A DNA stretch of 33,515 nucleotides from Cupriavidus numazuensis (lineage in GTDB: Bacteria > Pseudomonadota > Gammaproteobacteria > Burkholderiales > Burkholderiaceae), in assembly GCF_905397435.1 (NCBI RefSeq), contig NZ_CAJPVI010000077.1, positions 1 through 33,515 of the forward strand, in the 5' to 3' direction. Below the pieces are notes generated by a model. It was given only the letters and a program-made list of their open reading frames with translations, was not told the origin of the DNA and did not search any database. The position numbers were made by a program, and so were the translations under genes. Of this stretch, positions 1 through 7,947 are shown piece after piece; position 1 is the first letter of the stretch, and every line of letters starts with the position of its first letter.

Positions 1-73
1 CATGGTGATTGGAGGAATCGATGAACGGCACAACCACAAAGGCTATCTAAGCCTCAAAGTGTTACCCATGTGA
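1..73 (+). pseudogene. Possible 3' end of a transposase or other gene entering from the left
   Basis: An open frame enters from the left edge and ends with TGA at 71-73. The readable tail includes IDERHNHKGYLSLKVLPM. A 13-base direct repeat TGTTACCCATGTG occurs at 60-72 (overlapping the stop codon) and again at 85-97. Short repeats at the end of a coding frame are typical of insertion-sequence termini, so this may be the end of an IS. I do not recognise the protein family from so few residues, and it could equally be a chance open frame. Confidence 0.2.
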
Positions 74-97
74 GTGAACTCGTTTGTTACCCATGTG
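60..97. repeat. Direct repeat of TGTTACCCATGTG, possible IS end
   Basis: Two exact 13-base copies, at 60-72 and 85-97, are separated by 12 bases. Closely spaced terminal repeats are seen at the ends of several IS families, where they bind transposase. No matching element end is visible elsewhere in the window, so the identity of the element is open. Confidence 0.4.
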
Positions 98-364
98 GTT
101 GCTCCGTACATACGTGGTCAATCCAGAGCTCATTGCCATTGAGACATCAGAGGTCCGCTGGACTGCCTGCCGCGTAGATGATTAGGATGGGACAGCGCGT
201 ACGAGCGAACCCGGATTACGGAGTGGTCCCTTCTAACAACGCCTCACGGGGACGCCTTCGGCTGCGCTACGCGCGCTCGGAGTAAGACCGCTGAGGTCTA
301 GTCCTAACCTCGCCTCAGTGACGAAGCCTTGGGCGCATTGCATGCGCCTAGAGACAGGAAATCA

Positions 365-490
365 GGAACAGGAACAGGAACAGGAACAGGAACAGGAACA
401 GGAACAGGAACAGGAACAGGAACAGGAACAGGAACAGGAACAGGAACTGGAACAGGAACAGGAACTGGAACTGGAACTGGAACTGGAACG
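365..490. repeat. Hexanucleotide tandem array, 21 units of GGAACN
   Basis: Twenty-one head-to-tail hexamers run from 365 to 490. The first 13 are all GGAACA. The last eight are mixed: GGAACT at 443, 461, 467, 473 and 479, GGAACA at 449 and 455, and GGAACG at 485. Because six is a multiple of three, all frames stay open and give dipeptide repeats. The uniform left part and diverged right part suggest recent slipped-strand expansion from the left side. Copy number is likely to vary between strains. Confidence 0.9.
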
Positions 491-760
491 GGGACTCGTG
501 CGCCAGCGACGCTGATGAGCTTGCCCCCAGACGACGACGTGCGCGCAGCGCAGCCGAAGGCGTCCCACCACTGATCTGGTTGAAACGCTGTACCCGAGTC
601 CGTCTTGGGGATCGTCCAAAAGTCGTGCCGCGCGAGGCACAGGTTCTGACTCACATGGCGTAGCAGGGTGGAACGGCTGACCACCATCGCAGGCGTCCAA
701 AGCCGTTTGAACCCCTGCCGCCGTGGAATTGATGGCCAGCGGCAACGACGCGCTTTTCTG

Positions 761-793
761 CCTACTCTTTTGTCGCTCGGACAAAAGAGTAGG
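761..793. repeat. Perfect 14-bp inverted repeat (hairpin)
   Basis: The arms CCTACTCTTTTGTC (761-774) and GACAAAAGAGTAGG (780-793) are exact reverse complements around a 5-base loop. Neither side has a long T-run beyond the stem, so a classical intrinsic terminator is not clear. It abuts the tandem units starting at 795, and the two together look like a dispersed intergenic repeat of the kind found in related GC-rich genomes. It lies about 210 bases beyond the LysR stop, so a role in ending that transcript is possible but not shown. Confidence 0.7.
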
Positions 794-794
794 T

Positions 795-980
795 CGCCGG
801 CTACGCCGGCGAAACAGCGGCGCATGCCAAGCACGACACCCCAATCCCACCCCCAAACCCCCGCCGGCTACGCCGGCGAAACAGCGGCGCCAGTCAAGAG
901 CGATACCTCAATCCCACCCACAGAACCCCCGCCGGCTACGCCGGTGAGCCAACAGCGCATGCCAAGCGCCATCCTTGCGC
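795..980. repeat. Three imperfect ~67-bp tandem units
   Basis: Units begin at about 795, 862 and 930, each opening with CGCCGGCTACGCCGG, followed by GAAACAGCGGCGC or a variant and then a C-rich CCCACCC segment. The opening contains two copies of GCCGGC around TAC, which can fold into a small hairpin. The third unit is more diverged (CGCCGGTGAGCC). No credible gene covers the repeats. Confidence 0.7.
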
Positions 981-1004
981 CGTGACCTCAAAGAACAGCC
1001 GCCG

Positions 1005-1961
1005 CTACTGCGCCGCCAATGAAGCCTGCCCGCCGGCCTCCGCGTCGTACTGATCGTACTTGTGTATCTGCGCCCTCAGGCGATGCAGCAGCCGATCGGC
1101 CGCCGGAGAGAGCTGGCGGCCGACACGTGTGACGAGGTGAGCCTCGGAACTCTGGAGCAGGCGATTGTCCACGGGAAGGGCCACCAGCTCGCCTGCCGCC
1201 AGTTCCGGTGCAATCGCGATGGGGGCGAGCAGCGTGAATCCCAGATTGCTCTTGGCAAAGAGCTTCAGGACGGTGACCGAATTGGTCGTGATGGCAGGGG
1301 AGAACCTGACCTTGTCGAGCAGCATGGCGGCGTCGACCAGCCGCCGCGTACCGTGTTCGGGATGTGTCAGGACCATTGGGTAGGGCAGAAGATCGTGAAG
1401 CGTGACCGACTTCACCTTGCCAATCAGCGGGAATTCCGGCGAGACGATGGCATGCATCGGCTGGCGCGATCCCGCGCGGCTCACGATCCTGCTGTCGGAT
1501 GACGGGTTGAAGACCAGGCCTATGTCCGCTTCATCTTCCGACACCCTGCGCATGACCTCGTTGGTGCTGCACAGGTCGAGCGTGATCGAAATCTCGGGGT
1601 ACGCTTCACAGAACTGCTTGATGGGGCCGCTGACCATGGTGGAGGCAAAGCCTTCGCCCATCACCACGGCGATCGTGCCGCGGCGAAGCCCCTGGAGTTC
1701 CTGGAGCTTGGCAACCAGATCGCCCTGATGGGAACGCTGCTGCCGGAAGTACTCGATAAGCAGGGCGCCCGCCTCGGTGGGCCGGACACCGCGCTTGTTG
1801 CGTTCCACCAGCGCGATGGCGAGTTCCTCTTCCAGCAAGGCGATCTGCCGGCTGACGGCCGAGGGTGCTACATCAAGATAGTCAGCCGCCGCGCGTACCG
1901 TGCCGCATCGTACGGCTTCATACAGATAGCCTATGCGGCTTTCGTTGATTGGGCCTGCCAT
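1005..1961 (-). CDS. LysR-type transcriptional regulator
   Basis: A 318-residue protein, the normal length for a LysR regulator. The N-terminal winged helix-turn-helix covers roughly residues 8-65, with the recognition region reading AADYLDVAPSAVSRQI. The rest is the periplasmic-binding-protein-like effector domain that senses a small-molecule inducer. I chose the ATG at 1961, giving MAGPINES, because it places the DNA-binding domain at the usual distance from the N-terminus. The same frame stays open further upstream, but those 46 residues resemble nothing. It lies downstream of, and on the same strand as, the aldehyde and alcohol dehydrogenase genes, with a 121-base gap. It probably controls that pathway, though LysR regulators more often sit divergent to their targets. 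The inducer is unknown. Confidence 0.9.
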   Translation of the reverse strand: MAGPINESRIGYLYEAVRCGTVRAAADYLDVAPSAVSRQIALLEEELAIALVERNKRGVRPTEAGALLIEYFRQQRSHQGDLVAKLQELQGLRRGTIAVVMGEGFASTMVSGPIKQFCEAYPEISITLDLCSTNEVMRRVSEDEADIGLVFNPSSDSRIVSRAGSRQPMHAIVSPEFPLIGKVKSVTLHDLLPYPMVLTHPEHGTRRLVDAAMLLDKVRFSPAITTNSVTVLKLFAKSNLGFTLLAPIAIAPELAAGELVALPVDNRLLQSSEAHLVTRVGRQLSPAADRLLHRLRAQIHKYDQYDAEAGGQASLAAQ

Positions 1962-2082
1962 TCCGTCTTCCCGATCCGAGCAATGCCGTCGATGGCCAAT
2001 GGCGGATTCTCGCACTCCCGTCCCCCAACGTGCAATGCTCGTACCGATCGGCAGGCGCGGCGGTGTCCGGACCGTCACCAGC

Positions 2083-3705
2083 TTAATGCGCCAGAACAAG
2101 ATCCGCGGCCTTTTCGCCGATCATGATCGACGCAGCGTTGGTATTGGGCGAACACATCGTCGGCATGACCGAAGAGTCCACCACGCGCAGGCCGCTGAGG
2201 CCGTGGACTTTCAACTCGGGATCCACCACCGCCATCGCATCCAGGCCCATCTTGCAGGTGCCGATCGGATGCCAGCTGGTCTGGCCGGATTTCCTGATGT
2301 ACGCGAGCAGGGCCTGGTCATCCTGCACATCGATGCCGGGGCGCGTCTCGCGTGCCACGAAATCGGCCAGGCTCGATTGCCGGGCGATCTTGCGCGTCAT
2401 GTGCAGCGCTTCGAGCATGGCCTGGATGTCGGTGTCGCTGCTCAGGTAGCGCGGCTCGATCACGGGCGCATCGAGGGGATTGCTGCTGCGGATATGCAGA
2501 TGGCCGCGCGACTCGGGGCGCAACTGGAAGAAGCCGAGGTTGAAGCCCGGGAAGGCGTCCAGACCGAAGCCCTTGCCCGCATACCGGTCCGCGCCACTGA
2601 TATGGGCGATCTGGATCTTGACGCTTGGACGCTGGTCGCCGGACCGCGAACGCGCCAGCGCATGGGCCGATACTGATGGCGTCGCCATCAGCCCGCGGCC
2701 GGTCAGCAGGTAGCGCAGTCCCATCCAGCCCTGCCGCAACGGGCTTTGCATGATTTCGTTCAGCGTGACCGAACGCGTGCAGGCATAGGTGATGCGCGAC
2801 TGGAGGTGATCGATCAGGTTCTCGCCGACGCCGGGCAGGTGGTGGCGGACGGGAATGCCCAAGGCCTGCAGGCGCTCTGCGTCGCCAATGCCGGACAACT
2901 CCAGCAGCTGCGGCGACTTGATCGGGCCGGCGCTCACGATGACCTCGCGTGCAGCCATGGCCTGCCGAAGCTGGCCGCCCTGCATGTACTCGACGCCGGT
3001 TGCGCGCTTGCCGTCAAACAGCAGCCGGGTCGCCAGCGCCTCGGTGGCCAAGTGCAGGTTTGGTTGAGGGCGGCCACGCAGGTAGCCGACCGCCGTGCTG
3101 CAACGCCGCCCCCCGCCCGTGGAGAGCTGCAGGTAGCTGACGCCTTCGTAGGCCGCGCCGTTGTAGTCCTCCGTAGCAGGGATGCCGGCGTCCTGGCAGG
3201 CGCTGATAAAGGCATTGCTCAGGGGATTGGGGCATACCTGCGAGACCGAGGACACCTGGATCGGGCCGCCACGGCCGCGGTATGCTTCCTCGCCGAAGGC
3301 GACCGATTCCAGCTTCCTGAAGTAGGGCAGCAAGGACGCATAGTCCCATCCGCGATTGCCGAGGCTGGCCCAGTGGTCGAACTCCGCAGGCTCGCCGCGC
3401 ACGTAGATCATGCCGTTGACCGAACTGGAGCCGCCGGGCATGCGGCCCCTGGGCCAGTAGATGCTCTGGTTGGCCAGCTGCCGCTGCGGTTCCGTGGAGA
3501 ACTGCCAGACATACTTGCTGTTCTGCAGGATCTTGGCGACCCCGATCGGAACGGTGACCCAGAAGTCCCGCTGGCGCGGAGCGCCGGCTTCCAGCAGCAG
3601 GACCTTCCCTGCATTGCGCTCAGCCAGTCGGGTGGCCAGGGTCGCGCCGGACGAGCCGGCGCCGATTACCACGTAATCGAAAGTCTCGGTGTGTTCCATG
3701 CTCAT
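2083..3705 (-). CDS. GMC-family FAD-dependent alcohol (choline-type) dehydrogenase
   Basis: A 540-residue flavoprotein of the glucose-methanol-choline oxidoreductase family, which oxidises primary alcohols to aldehydes. The FAD-binding Rossmann motif VVIGAGSSGATLATRLAE starts near residue 12. GMC signature 1 reads GRMPGGSSSVNGMIYVRG and signature 2 reads GPIKSPQLLELSGIGD. The catalytic His is in SWHPIGTCKMG, and the paired Asn lies in SPNTNAASIMIGEKAADL near the C-terminus. ATG codons at 3705 and 3699 are both possible starts. The gene starts 14 bases after the aldehyde dehydrogenase stop, so the two are almost surely co-transcribed. The enzyme would make the aldehyde that the partner removes. 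The substrate cannot be read from sequence. Choline is one option, but no betI-type regulator or betaine transporter is present. Confidence 0.9.
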   Translation of the reverse strand: MSMEHTETFDYVVIGAGSSGATLATRLAERNAGKVLLLEAGAPRQRDFWVTVPIGVAKILQNSKYVWQFSTEPQRQLANQSIYWPRGRMPGGSSSVNGMIYVRGEPAEFDHWASLGNRGWDYASLLPYFRKLESVAFGEEAYRGRGGPIQVSSVSQVCPNPLSNAFISACQDAGIPATEDYNGAAYEGVSYLQLSTGGGRRCSTAVGYLRGRPQPNLHLATEALATRLLFDGKRATGVEYMQGGQLRQAMAAREVIVSAGPIKSPQLLELSGIGDAERLQALGIPVRHHLPGVGENLIDHLQSRITYACTRSVTLNEIMQSPLRQGWMGLRYLLTGRGLMATPSVSAHALARSRSGDQRPSVKIQIAHISGADRYAGKGFGLDAFPGFNLGFFQLRPESRGHLHIRSSNPLDAPVIEPRYLSSDTDIQAMLEALHMTRKIARQSSLADFVARETRPGIDVQDDQALLAYIRKSGQTSWHPIGTCKMGLDAMAVVDPELKVHGLSGLRVVDSSVMPTMCSPNTNAASIMIGEKAADLVLAH

Positions 3706-3719
3706 GACCGGCTTGGCAT

Positions 3720-5231
3720 TCAGGCGCGGCCAATCGCAGTGACTGCCGAAGCGGCGGTCTGGACCCAGACGCTTTTGGCCTGGGTGTACTCGTAGAGGGC
3801 TTCAATGCCGCTGGTACGTCCGTAGCCGCTGTTCTTGTAGCCGCCAAATGGCGAGCTGACATGGACGGCCCTGTATCCGTTGATCCAGAACGTACCCGCA
3901 TCCACTTGCCCGGCCACCCGGTGCGCGCGTGCGACGTCATTGGTCCAGACTGCGCCGGCGAGGCCGAATTCGCTGTCATTGGCAATGGCAATCGCCTCGT
4001 CCTCGGTATCGAAGGGAATTGCCGCGATGACGGGGCCGAATACCTCCGTGCGGGCGATGTCCATCTGGTTCGAGACACCGGCGAAGAGCGTCGGCGGAAC
4101 AAAGTAGCCGCGGTCCCCGAAGCTGGTCGTGCCGGCGGCGAGTTGCGCGCCTTCTTCGACGCCGCGGGCAATCATCCGCTTGATGTGCTCGTACTGATTC
4201 CGGTTGTTGATCGGGCCGATTTCCGTGGACGCTTCGAGCGGGTGGCCAAGCCGCAGCTTGCGCGCGCCTTCGGCCACCTTGTCGACGACTTGCTCATAGA
4301 CCTTTCGCTGGATCAGCAGGCGTGAACCGGCGGTGCAGCTCTGGCCGGCGCCGGAGAACACAGCCGCCTGGGCCCCGATTGCGGCAAGGTCGAGGTTGGC
4401 GTCATCGAAAACGATATTGGCCGACTTTCCACCCAGTTCGAGGATGCACGGAATGACGCGCTTGGCGGCGGCTTCTGCAATACGTATCCCGGTTGCGGGA
4501 GATCCCACGAAGACCACCTTCTTCACGACATCGTCGGCGATGGCCGCCTGGCCGGTGGTATGGCCATAGCCCGCGAGCACATTGATCAGGCCGACAGGTA
4601 CGCCAGCCTGTTCGGCGAGCGCCGCCACAGCGAGCGACGAGAACGGCGTCAGCTCGGAAGGCTTGAGCAAGACGGCATTGCCGACGGCAACGGTCGGGGC
4701 CACCTGCCAGCCGAACGACAGGATGGGAATGTTCCAGGGGGCGATGTGCAGGATCGTGCCAAAGGGCTCGCGGCGCGTGTAGTTCAGGTGCGTGGTGGGA
4801 ACTGGGATGACATCGCCATAAAACTTGTCCGCCCAGCCTGCATAGAACTCGAACATTTCCGCGACCATCTCCACCTCGCGGCGGCTGTCGCGAATGGGCT
4901 TGCCCTGTGACATCGATTCCAGCACGGCAAGCGATTCATTGTGCTCGCGCACCTTGGCGGCGACCGCGTAGAGGATGCGGCCGCGCGCGGCGTGCGTCAG
5001 GCTCCACCAGCGCTTTTGTGCTTCGCGCGCGGCGATGCAGGCCTGCTGCGCCACCTCGGGGCCGGCATCGCGATAGCTCAGGCTTTCTTCGCCCGTGGCC
5101 GGATCGAACAGCTGGATGTCTTGGCCGGTTCCCGCGACAAGCCTGCCGCCGACATAGGATCCGATTTCCGTAGCGTCCGGGAAGAACGCCGCAAATGCGC
5201 CGATCAGGGTTCCTGCTTTCGATTGTTCCAT
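3720..5231 (-). CDS. NAD(P)-dependent aldehyde dehydrogenase
   Basis: A 503-residue aldehyde dehydrogenase of the betaine-aldehyde/phenylacetaldehyde type, oxidising an aldehyde to its acid. Counting from the GTG one codon upstream, the catalytic Cys is about residue 300 in GAGQSCTAGSR, the general-base Glu about 266 in LELGGKSAN, and the Asn of APWNIP about 168. The C-terminus has the usual PFGGYKNSGYGR. I prefer the ATG at 5231: a GGAG lies five bases upstream of it, while the in-frame GTG at 5234 is only two bases from that ribosome site. It is the first gene of a two-gene unit with the GMC dehydrogenase, together converting an alcohol to a carboxylic acid. Nothing is missing or broken in the sequence. 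Confidence 0.92.
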   Translation of the reverse strand: MEQSKAGTLIGAFAAFFPDATEIGSYVGGRLVAGTGQDIQLFDPATGEESLSYRDAGPEVAQQACIAAREAQKRWWSLTHAARGRILYAVAAKVREHNESLAVLESMSQGKPIRDSRREVEMVAEMFEFYAGWADKFYGDVIPVPTTHLNYTRREPFGTILHIAPWNIPILSFGWQVAPTVAVGNAVLLKPSELTPFSSLAVAALAEQAGVPVGLINVLAGYGHTTGQAAIADDVVKKVVFVGSPATGIRIAEAAAKRVIPCILELGGKSANIVFDDANLDLAAIGAQAAVFSGAGQSCTAGSRLLIQRKVYEQVVDKVAEGARKLRLGHPLEASTEIGPINNRNQYEHIKRMIARGVEEGAQLAAGTTSFGDRGYFVPPTLFAGVSNQMDIARTEVFGPVIAAIPFDTEDEAIAIANDSEFGLAGAVWTNDVARAHRVAGQVDAGTFWINGYRAVHVSSPFGGYKNSGYGRTSGIEALYEYTQAKSVWVQTAASAVTAIGRA

Positions 5232-5538
5232 CACCGCTCCGGTCAGGGGAAAGTTGGTCGTGATGCAGCACTGGCTTTGGCGTCGTCATCGGCAGTGCTG
5301 CTCGTCCGGGGCAGTATGGTTTGCGGCTTTGCGCTCAACAATCAGATCGGATGCGCGATCGTGTTCTAACAATGAGAACACGCGCGCCGATGTGCCAATG
5401 CGGGCCCATGGCAGCGCGTGGAGGGAAGTCGGGGAATGGAACGAAGCGGCGCATGACCCACAGGCGGTCATGTGGCCAGGCGATGGCCTGCAGTGTGGGG
5501 AAAGCGGACGGACAGGCCGGAATCCGGCCCCTTCACCC
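5232..5538. other. Intergenic region upstream of the aldehyde dehydrogenase unit
   Basis: About 307 bases separate the ALDH start from the P450 stop, both on the minus strand. The region should hold the promoter of the ALDH-GMC unit. It includes a perfect 8-bp inverted repeat at 5360-5382 and a 7-bp palindrome at 5515-5529 (GGCCGGAATCCGGCC) just past the P450 stop, which has no T-run. No small gene or RNA is evident. Confidence 0.5.
5360..5382. promoter_or_regulatory. Inverted repeat, candidate operator of the ALDH-GMC unit
   Basis: CGTGTTCT (5360-5367) and AGAACACG (5375-5382) are perfect inverted arms with a 7-base spacer. The centre is about 140 bases upstream of the ALDH start codon. Such dyads bind dimeric regulators, and the LysR product encoded next to this unit is the obvious candidate. 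No convincing -35/-10 pair could be fixed beside it. Confidence 0.35.
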
Positions 5539-7899
5539 TTAGAGTTCCAGAACGAGCCGGGTACCCGGCAATGCACGCGAGCAGCACGTCATCATCTTCG
5601 TGTTCGCCTCGCGCTCGCCGCGCGTGAGCACGACGTCGCGATGGTCGACGCTGCCCGCGAGCACGCGCACCTCGCATGAGCCGCACAGGCCTTCCTCGCA
5701 ATCGCTCTGGATGTCGATGCCGGCGCAGCGCAGCGTGGTCAGCAGGGTCTGGTCGGCGGGCACCGTGACGGTCAGTCCCGAGTCCTTCAGCTCCACCTCG
5801 AACGGCTGCTCCTTCGACGGATCGAGCGTGCCCAGTGTCGTCGCGAAATGTTCGACGCGCAGCGCGTCATCCGGCCAGCCGGTGCAGGCCTGTTCCAGCG
5901 CCTCCACCATGCGCGCCGGGCCGCAGGCGTAGATCTGCGCGCTGCGGTCGGTGCGTGCCAGCAGCGCGTCGAGGTCGTTGCGGCCGCCTTCTTCCTTGAT
6001 GTGAAGGTGCAGGCGCTCGCCATGCAGCGCGCGCAGCTCGTCGATCATCGCCATGCCGGCACGCGTGCGCCCGCTGTAGTGGATCTCGTAGTCGATGCCC
6101 AGCGCGAGCGCGCGCCGCGCCATCGCGCTGACCGGCGTGATGCCGATGCCGCCGGCAATGAAGATCGCCTTGCGGCAGCCTTCGTCCATGCGGAAATGGT
6201 TGCGCGGACCACGGATCTTCAGGCGGTCGCCGGGCTTCACGTGATCGTGGATCCAGGCCGAGCCGCCACGGCTTTCCGCCTCGCGCAGCACGGCGATCTC
6301 GAGCACGCCGGTCTCGGCCGGATCGCCGCACAGCGAATACTGGCGCGACAGGCCCGTATCGCCGCAATCGACATCGATATGCGAGCCCGGCGACCAGCGC
6401 GGCATCGGCTTGCCATCGGGCGATGCGAGCCGCAGCCGCACGATGCCATCGGCAGCCGTCGTGACGCTCTGCACGATCACCGGCCGGCTGATGGCTTGCC
6501 CGGAGGGCTCACCAATGCGCACCGGCGTCTGCTGCGCGAGCAACTCAGGTTGCGTGCGTTCCGGGTTCTGCGCCGGGTCCCATTCGACCCACAGGTGCTC
6601 GGGGCCGCGGAACGAGGTGTTGGGCAGATACGTGAACGCCTGCTGCGACAGCCGCATATGCGGCAGCCGGCGCGTCAGTTCCTCCAGGAAGATCTGCATC
6701 TCCATGCGGGCCAGGTTCTTGCCCATGCACTGGTGCGAGCCGTAGCCGAAGGTGAGCTGGTCGGCGGCATTCTCGCGGCGGATATCGAACAGGTCGGCAT
6801 CGGCGAAGTGCGCCTCGTCATGGTTCGCGGACGAGGTCACGATCAGCAGTTTCGATCCGGCCGCGATGGGGATGCCACCGACTTCGGTATCGCGTGTGGC
6901 CACGCGCCGCCATGCGGCCACCGAGCCGTTGTGGCGCAGGCATTCCTCGACCGCGTTGGGGATCAGCGCGGGGTCCTCGCAGATCTCGCGCCAGACGTCC
7001 GGATGCTGCAGCAGCAGCTTGATGGCGTTGGCGCTGGCATTCGCGGTGGTTTCGTGTGCGGCGACAATGCCGGCCATCATCATCGAATGCAGGTAGGAAT
7101 CGGTGACGACCTCGGGCAGTTCCTTCTGCTTGCGGATGCCGTACTGCATCCAGCCTGGCGCGGACGGATCCGCGCGCATCTTGTCGAGGATGCGGCCGGC
7201 GAGCTGCCAGAAGTTGCCGACCGCGTGCGCCACCGCGACCTGCTCTTCCGCCTTCGGCCGGCCCCAGGTGTTGACCGTATGAGCGATTGAATACTGGCGC
7301 AGCAGGTCCATGTCTTCCTCGGGCACGCCGAGGAAGTGCAGGGCGACCGTCAGCGGCACTTCCCACAGCATCTGGTCGACCAGGTCAGCCTTGCCGTCGT
7401 CGATGAAGCGATCCACGTACTCGCGCGCCAGCTTGCGCACCAGCGGTTCGTGGTGCTTGAGCTGCTCGGGCGTGAACGGCTCCATCAGCGCGCGGCGGCG
7501 CGGCATGTGGGCGGGCTCGTCCTCGTTGACCAGCGTGCGGTTCATCGCGTAGCCGTAAGAGGCCAGCACGGCATTGGCCTCGGGGCCGGTCGGCGTGATC
7601 TTCTCCAGCGCGATGGCGGGGCTGAAGGTCAGGTTGTCGCGGAAGACCGCCTTGATGTCGTCATAGCGCGTCACCACCCAGTAGCCGAGCTGCGGGCTGT
7701 AGAACACCGGCTCCTGCTCGCGCGACCAGCGCACGTACTCGGGCGGGTCCTGCTGGTAGCCGTCGCCGAACGGATCGAATGCCGCAGCCTGCGCGCTGAC
7801 CGGGCAGCCGTTCGGCGCGGCTGCAGCGGGTTGCGCGCCATGGCTGAACGGACACTTCTGCATAAGGGAGTCCGTGGAGTTCGGGGTGGCTGCGGTCAT
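5539..7899 (-). CDS. Self-sufficient cytochrome P450 (CYP116B-type P450-reductase fusion)
   Basis: A 786-residue fusion monooxygenase that carries its own electron-transfer chain. Residues ~40-460 form the P450 domain: the I-helix oxygen-activation motif GIVAAHETTAN (residues ~277-287) and the heme-binding loop FGYGSHQCMGKNLAR with Cys391 as the axial ligand. A phthalate-dioxygenase-reductase-like module follows: RQYSLCGDP for FMN binding, GGIGITPVSAM for the NAD(P)H domain, then a plant-type 2Fe-2S ferredoxin with CEEGLCGSC and a fourth Cys in MMTCCSRA. This is the domain order and length of the CYP116B class, known to hydroxylate or dealkylate thiocarbamates, aromatics and alkanes in test reactions. 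A GGAG eight bases before the ATG at 7899 supports the start. It follows a Bug binding protein by 48 bases, so a taken-up organic acid or aromatic is a plausible but unproven natural substrate. Confidence 0.93.
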   Translation of the reverse strand: MTAATPNSTDSLMQKCPFSHGAQPAAAAPNGCPVSAQAAAFDPFGDGYQQDPPEYVRWSREQEPVFYSPQLGYWVVTRYDDIKAVFRDNLTFSPAIALEKITPTGPEANAVLASYGYAMNRTLVNEDEPAHMPRRRALMEPFTPEQLKHHEPLVRKLAREYVDRFIDDGKADLVDQMLWEVPLTVALHFLGVPEEDMDLLRQYSIAHTVNTWGRPKAEEQVAVAHAVGNFWQLAGRILDKMRADPSAPGWMQYGIRKQKELPEVVTDSYLHSMMMAGIVAAHETTANASANAIKLLLQHPDVWREICEDPALIPNAVEECLRHNGSVAAWRRVATRDTEVGGIPIAAGSKLLIVTSSANHDEAHFADADLFDIRRENAADQLTFGYGSHQCMGKNLARMEMQIFLEELTRRLPHMRLSQQAFTYLPNTSFRGPEHLWVEWDPAQNPERTQPELLAQQTPVRIGEPSGQAISRPVIVQSVTTAADGIVRLRLASPDGKPMPRWSPGSHIDVDCGDTGLSRQYSLCGDPAETGVLEIAVLREAESRGGSAWIHDHVKPGDRLKIRGPRNHFRMDEGCRKAIFIAGGIGITPVSAMARRALALGIDYEIHYSGRTRAGMAMIDELRALHGERLHLHIKEEGGRNDLDALLARTDRSAQIYACGPARMVEALEQACTGWPDDALRVEHFATTLGTLDPSKEQPFEVELKDSGLTVTVPADQTLLTTLRCAGIDIQSDCEEGLCGSCEVRVLAGSVDHRDVVLTRGEREANTKMMTCCSRALPGTRLVLEL

Positions 7900-7947
7900 G
7901 GGTATGGCTCCAACAAAGGCAATGCGGACAGCGGCTGGTGCTTGGTC

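Larger units (their letters stand above)
98..1004. other. Gene-poor repeat-rich stretch
   Basis: No frame here looks like a gene. Both strands contain open frames across the hexamer array at 365-490, but their low-complexity Glu-Gln, Gly-Thr or Val-Pro runs are forced by the repeat, and the flanking residues resemble no family. From 98 to 364 I see no recognisable gene, RNA or promoter. From 491 to 760 I also see nothing that can be named. The rest is the hairpin at 761-793 and the tandem units at 795-980. The stretch is best read as a junk-like junction between the left-edge element and the catabolic genes. Confidence 0.5.

Noticed and set aside
365..490. CRISPR array
   Set aside because: Units are six bases with no unique spacers and no cas genes nearby.
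304..834. Minus-strand open frame with a long Val-Pro repeat and plus-strand Glu-Gln or Gly-Thr frames across 318-574
   Set aside because: All three are forced by the hexamer array; flanking residues look random, no ribosome site or family match is visible, and the frames overlap each other on both strands.
2083..5231. Choline-to-betaine (betBA) operon
   Set aside because: Enzyme classes fit in general, but the regulator is LysR-type rather than BetI and no choline transporter is present, so the specific substrate is not supported.
5515..5529. Intrinsic terminator of the P450 unit
   Set aside because: GGCCGGAATCCGGCC is a palindrome but leaves a one-base loop and has no T-run on the minus strand side.
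5848..7290. Long plus-strand frames opposite the P450 gene (and similar ones opposite the GMC, tssM and vgrG genes)
   Set aside because: They are antisense shadows typical of GC-rich coding DNA; the minus-strand frames carry complete catalytic motifs.
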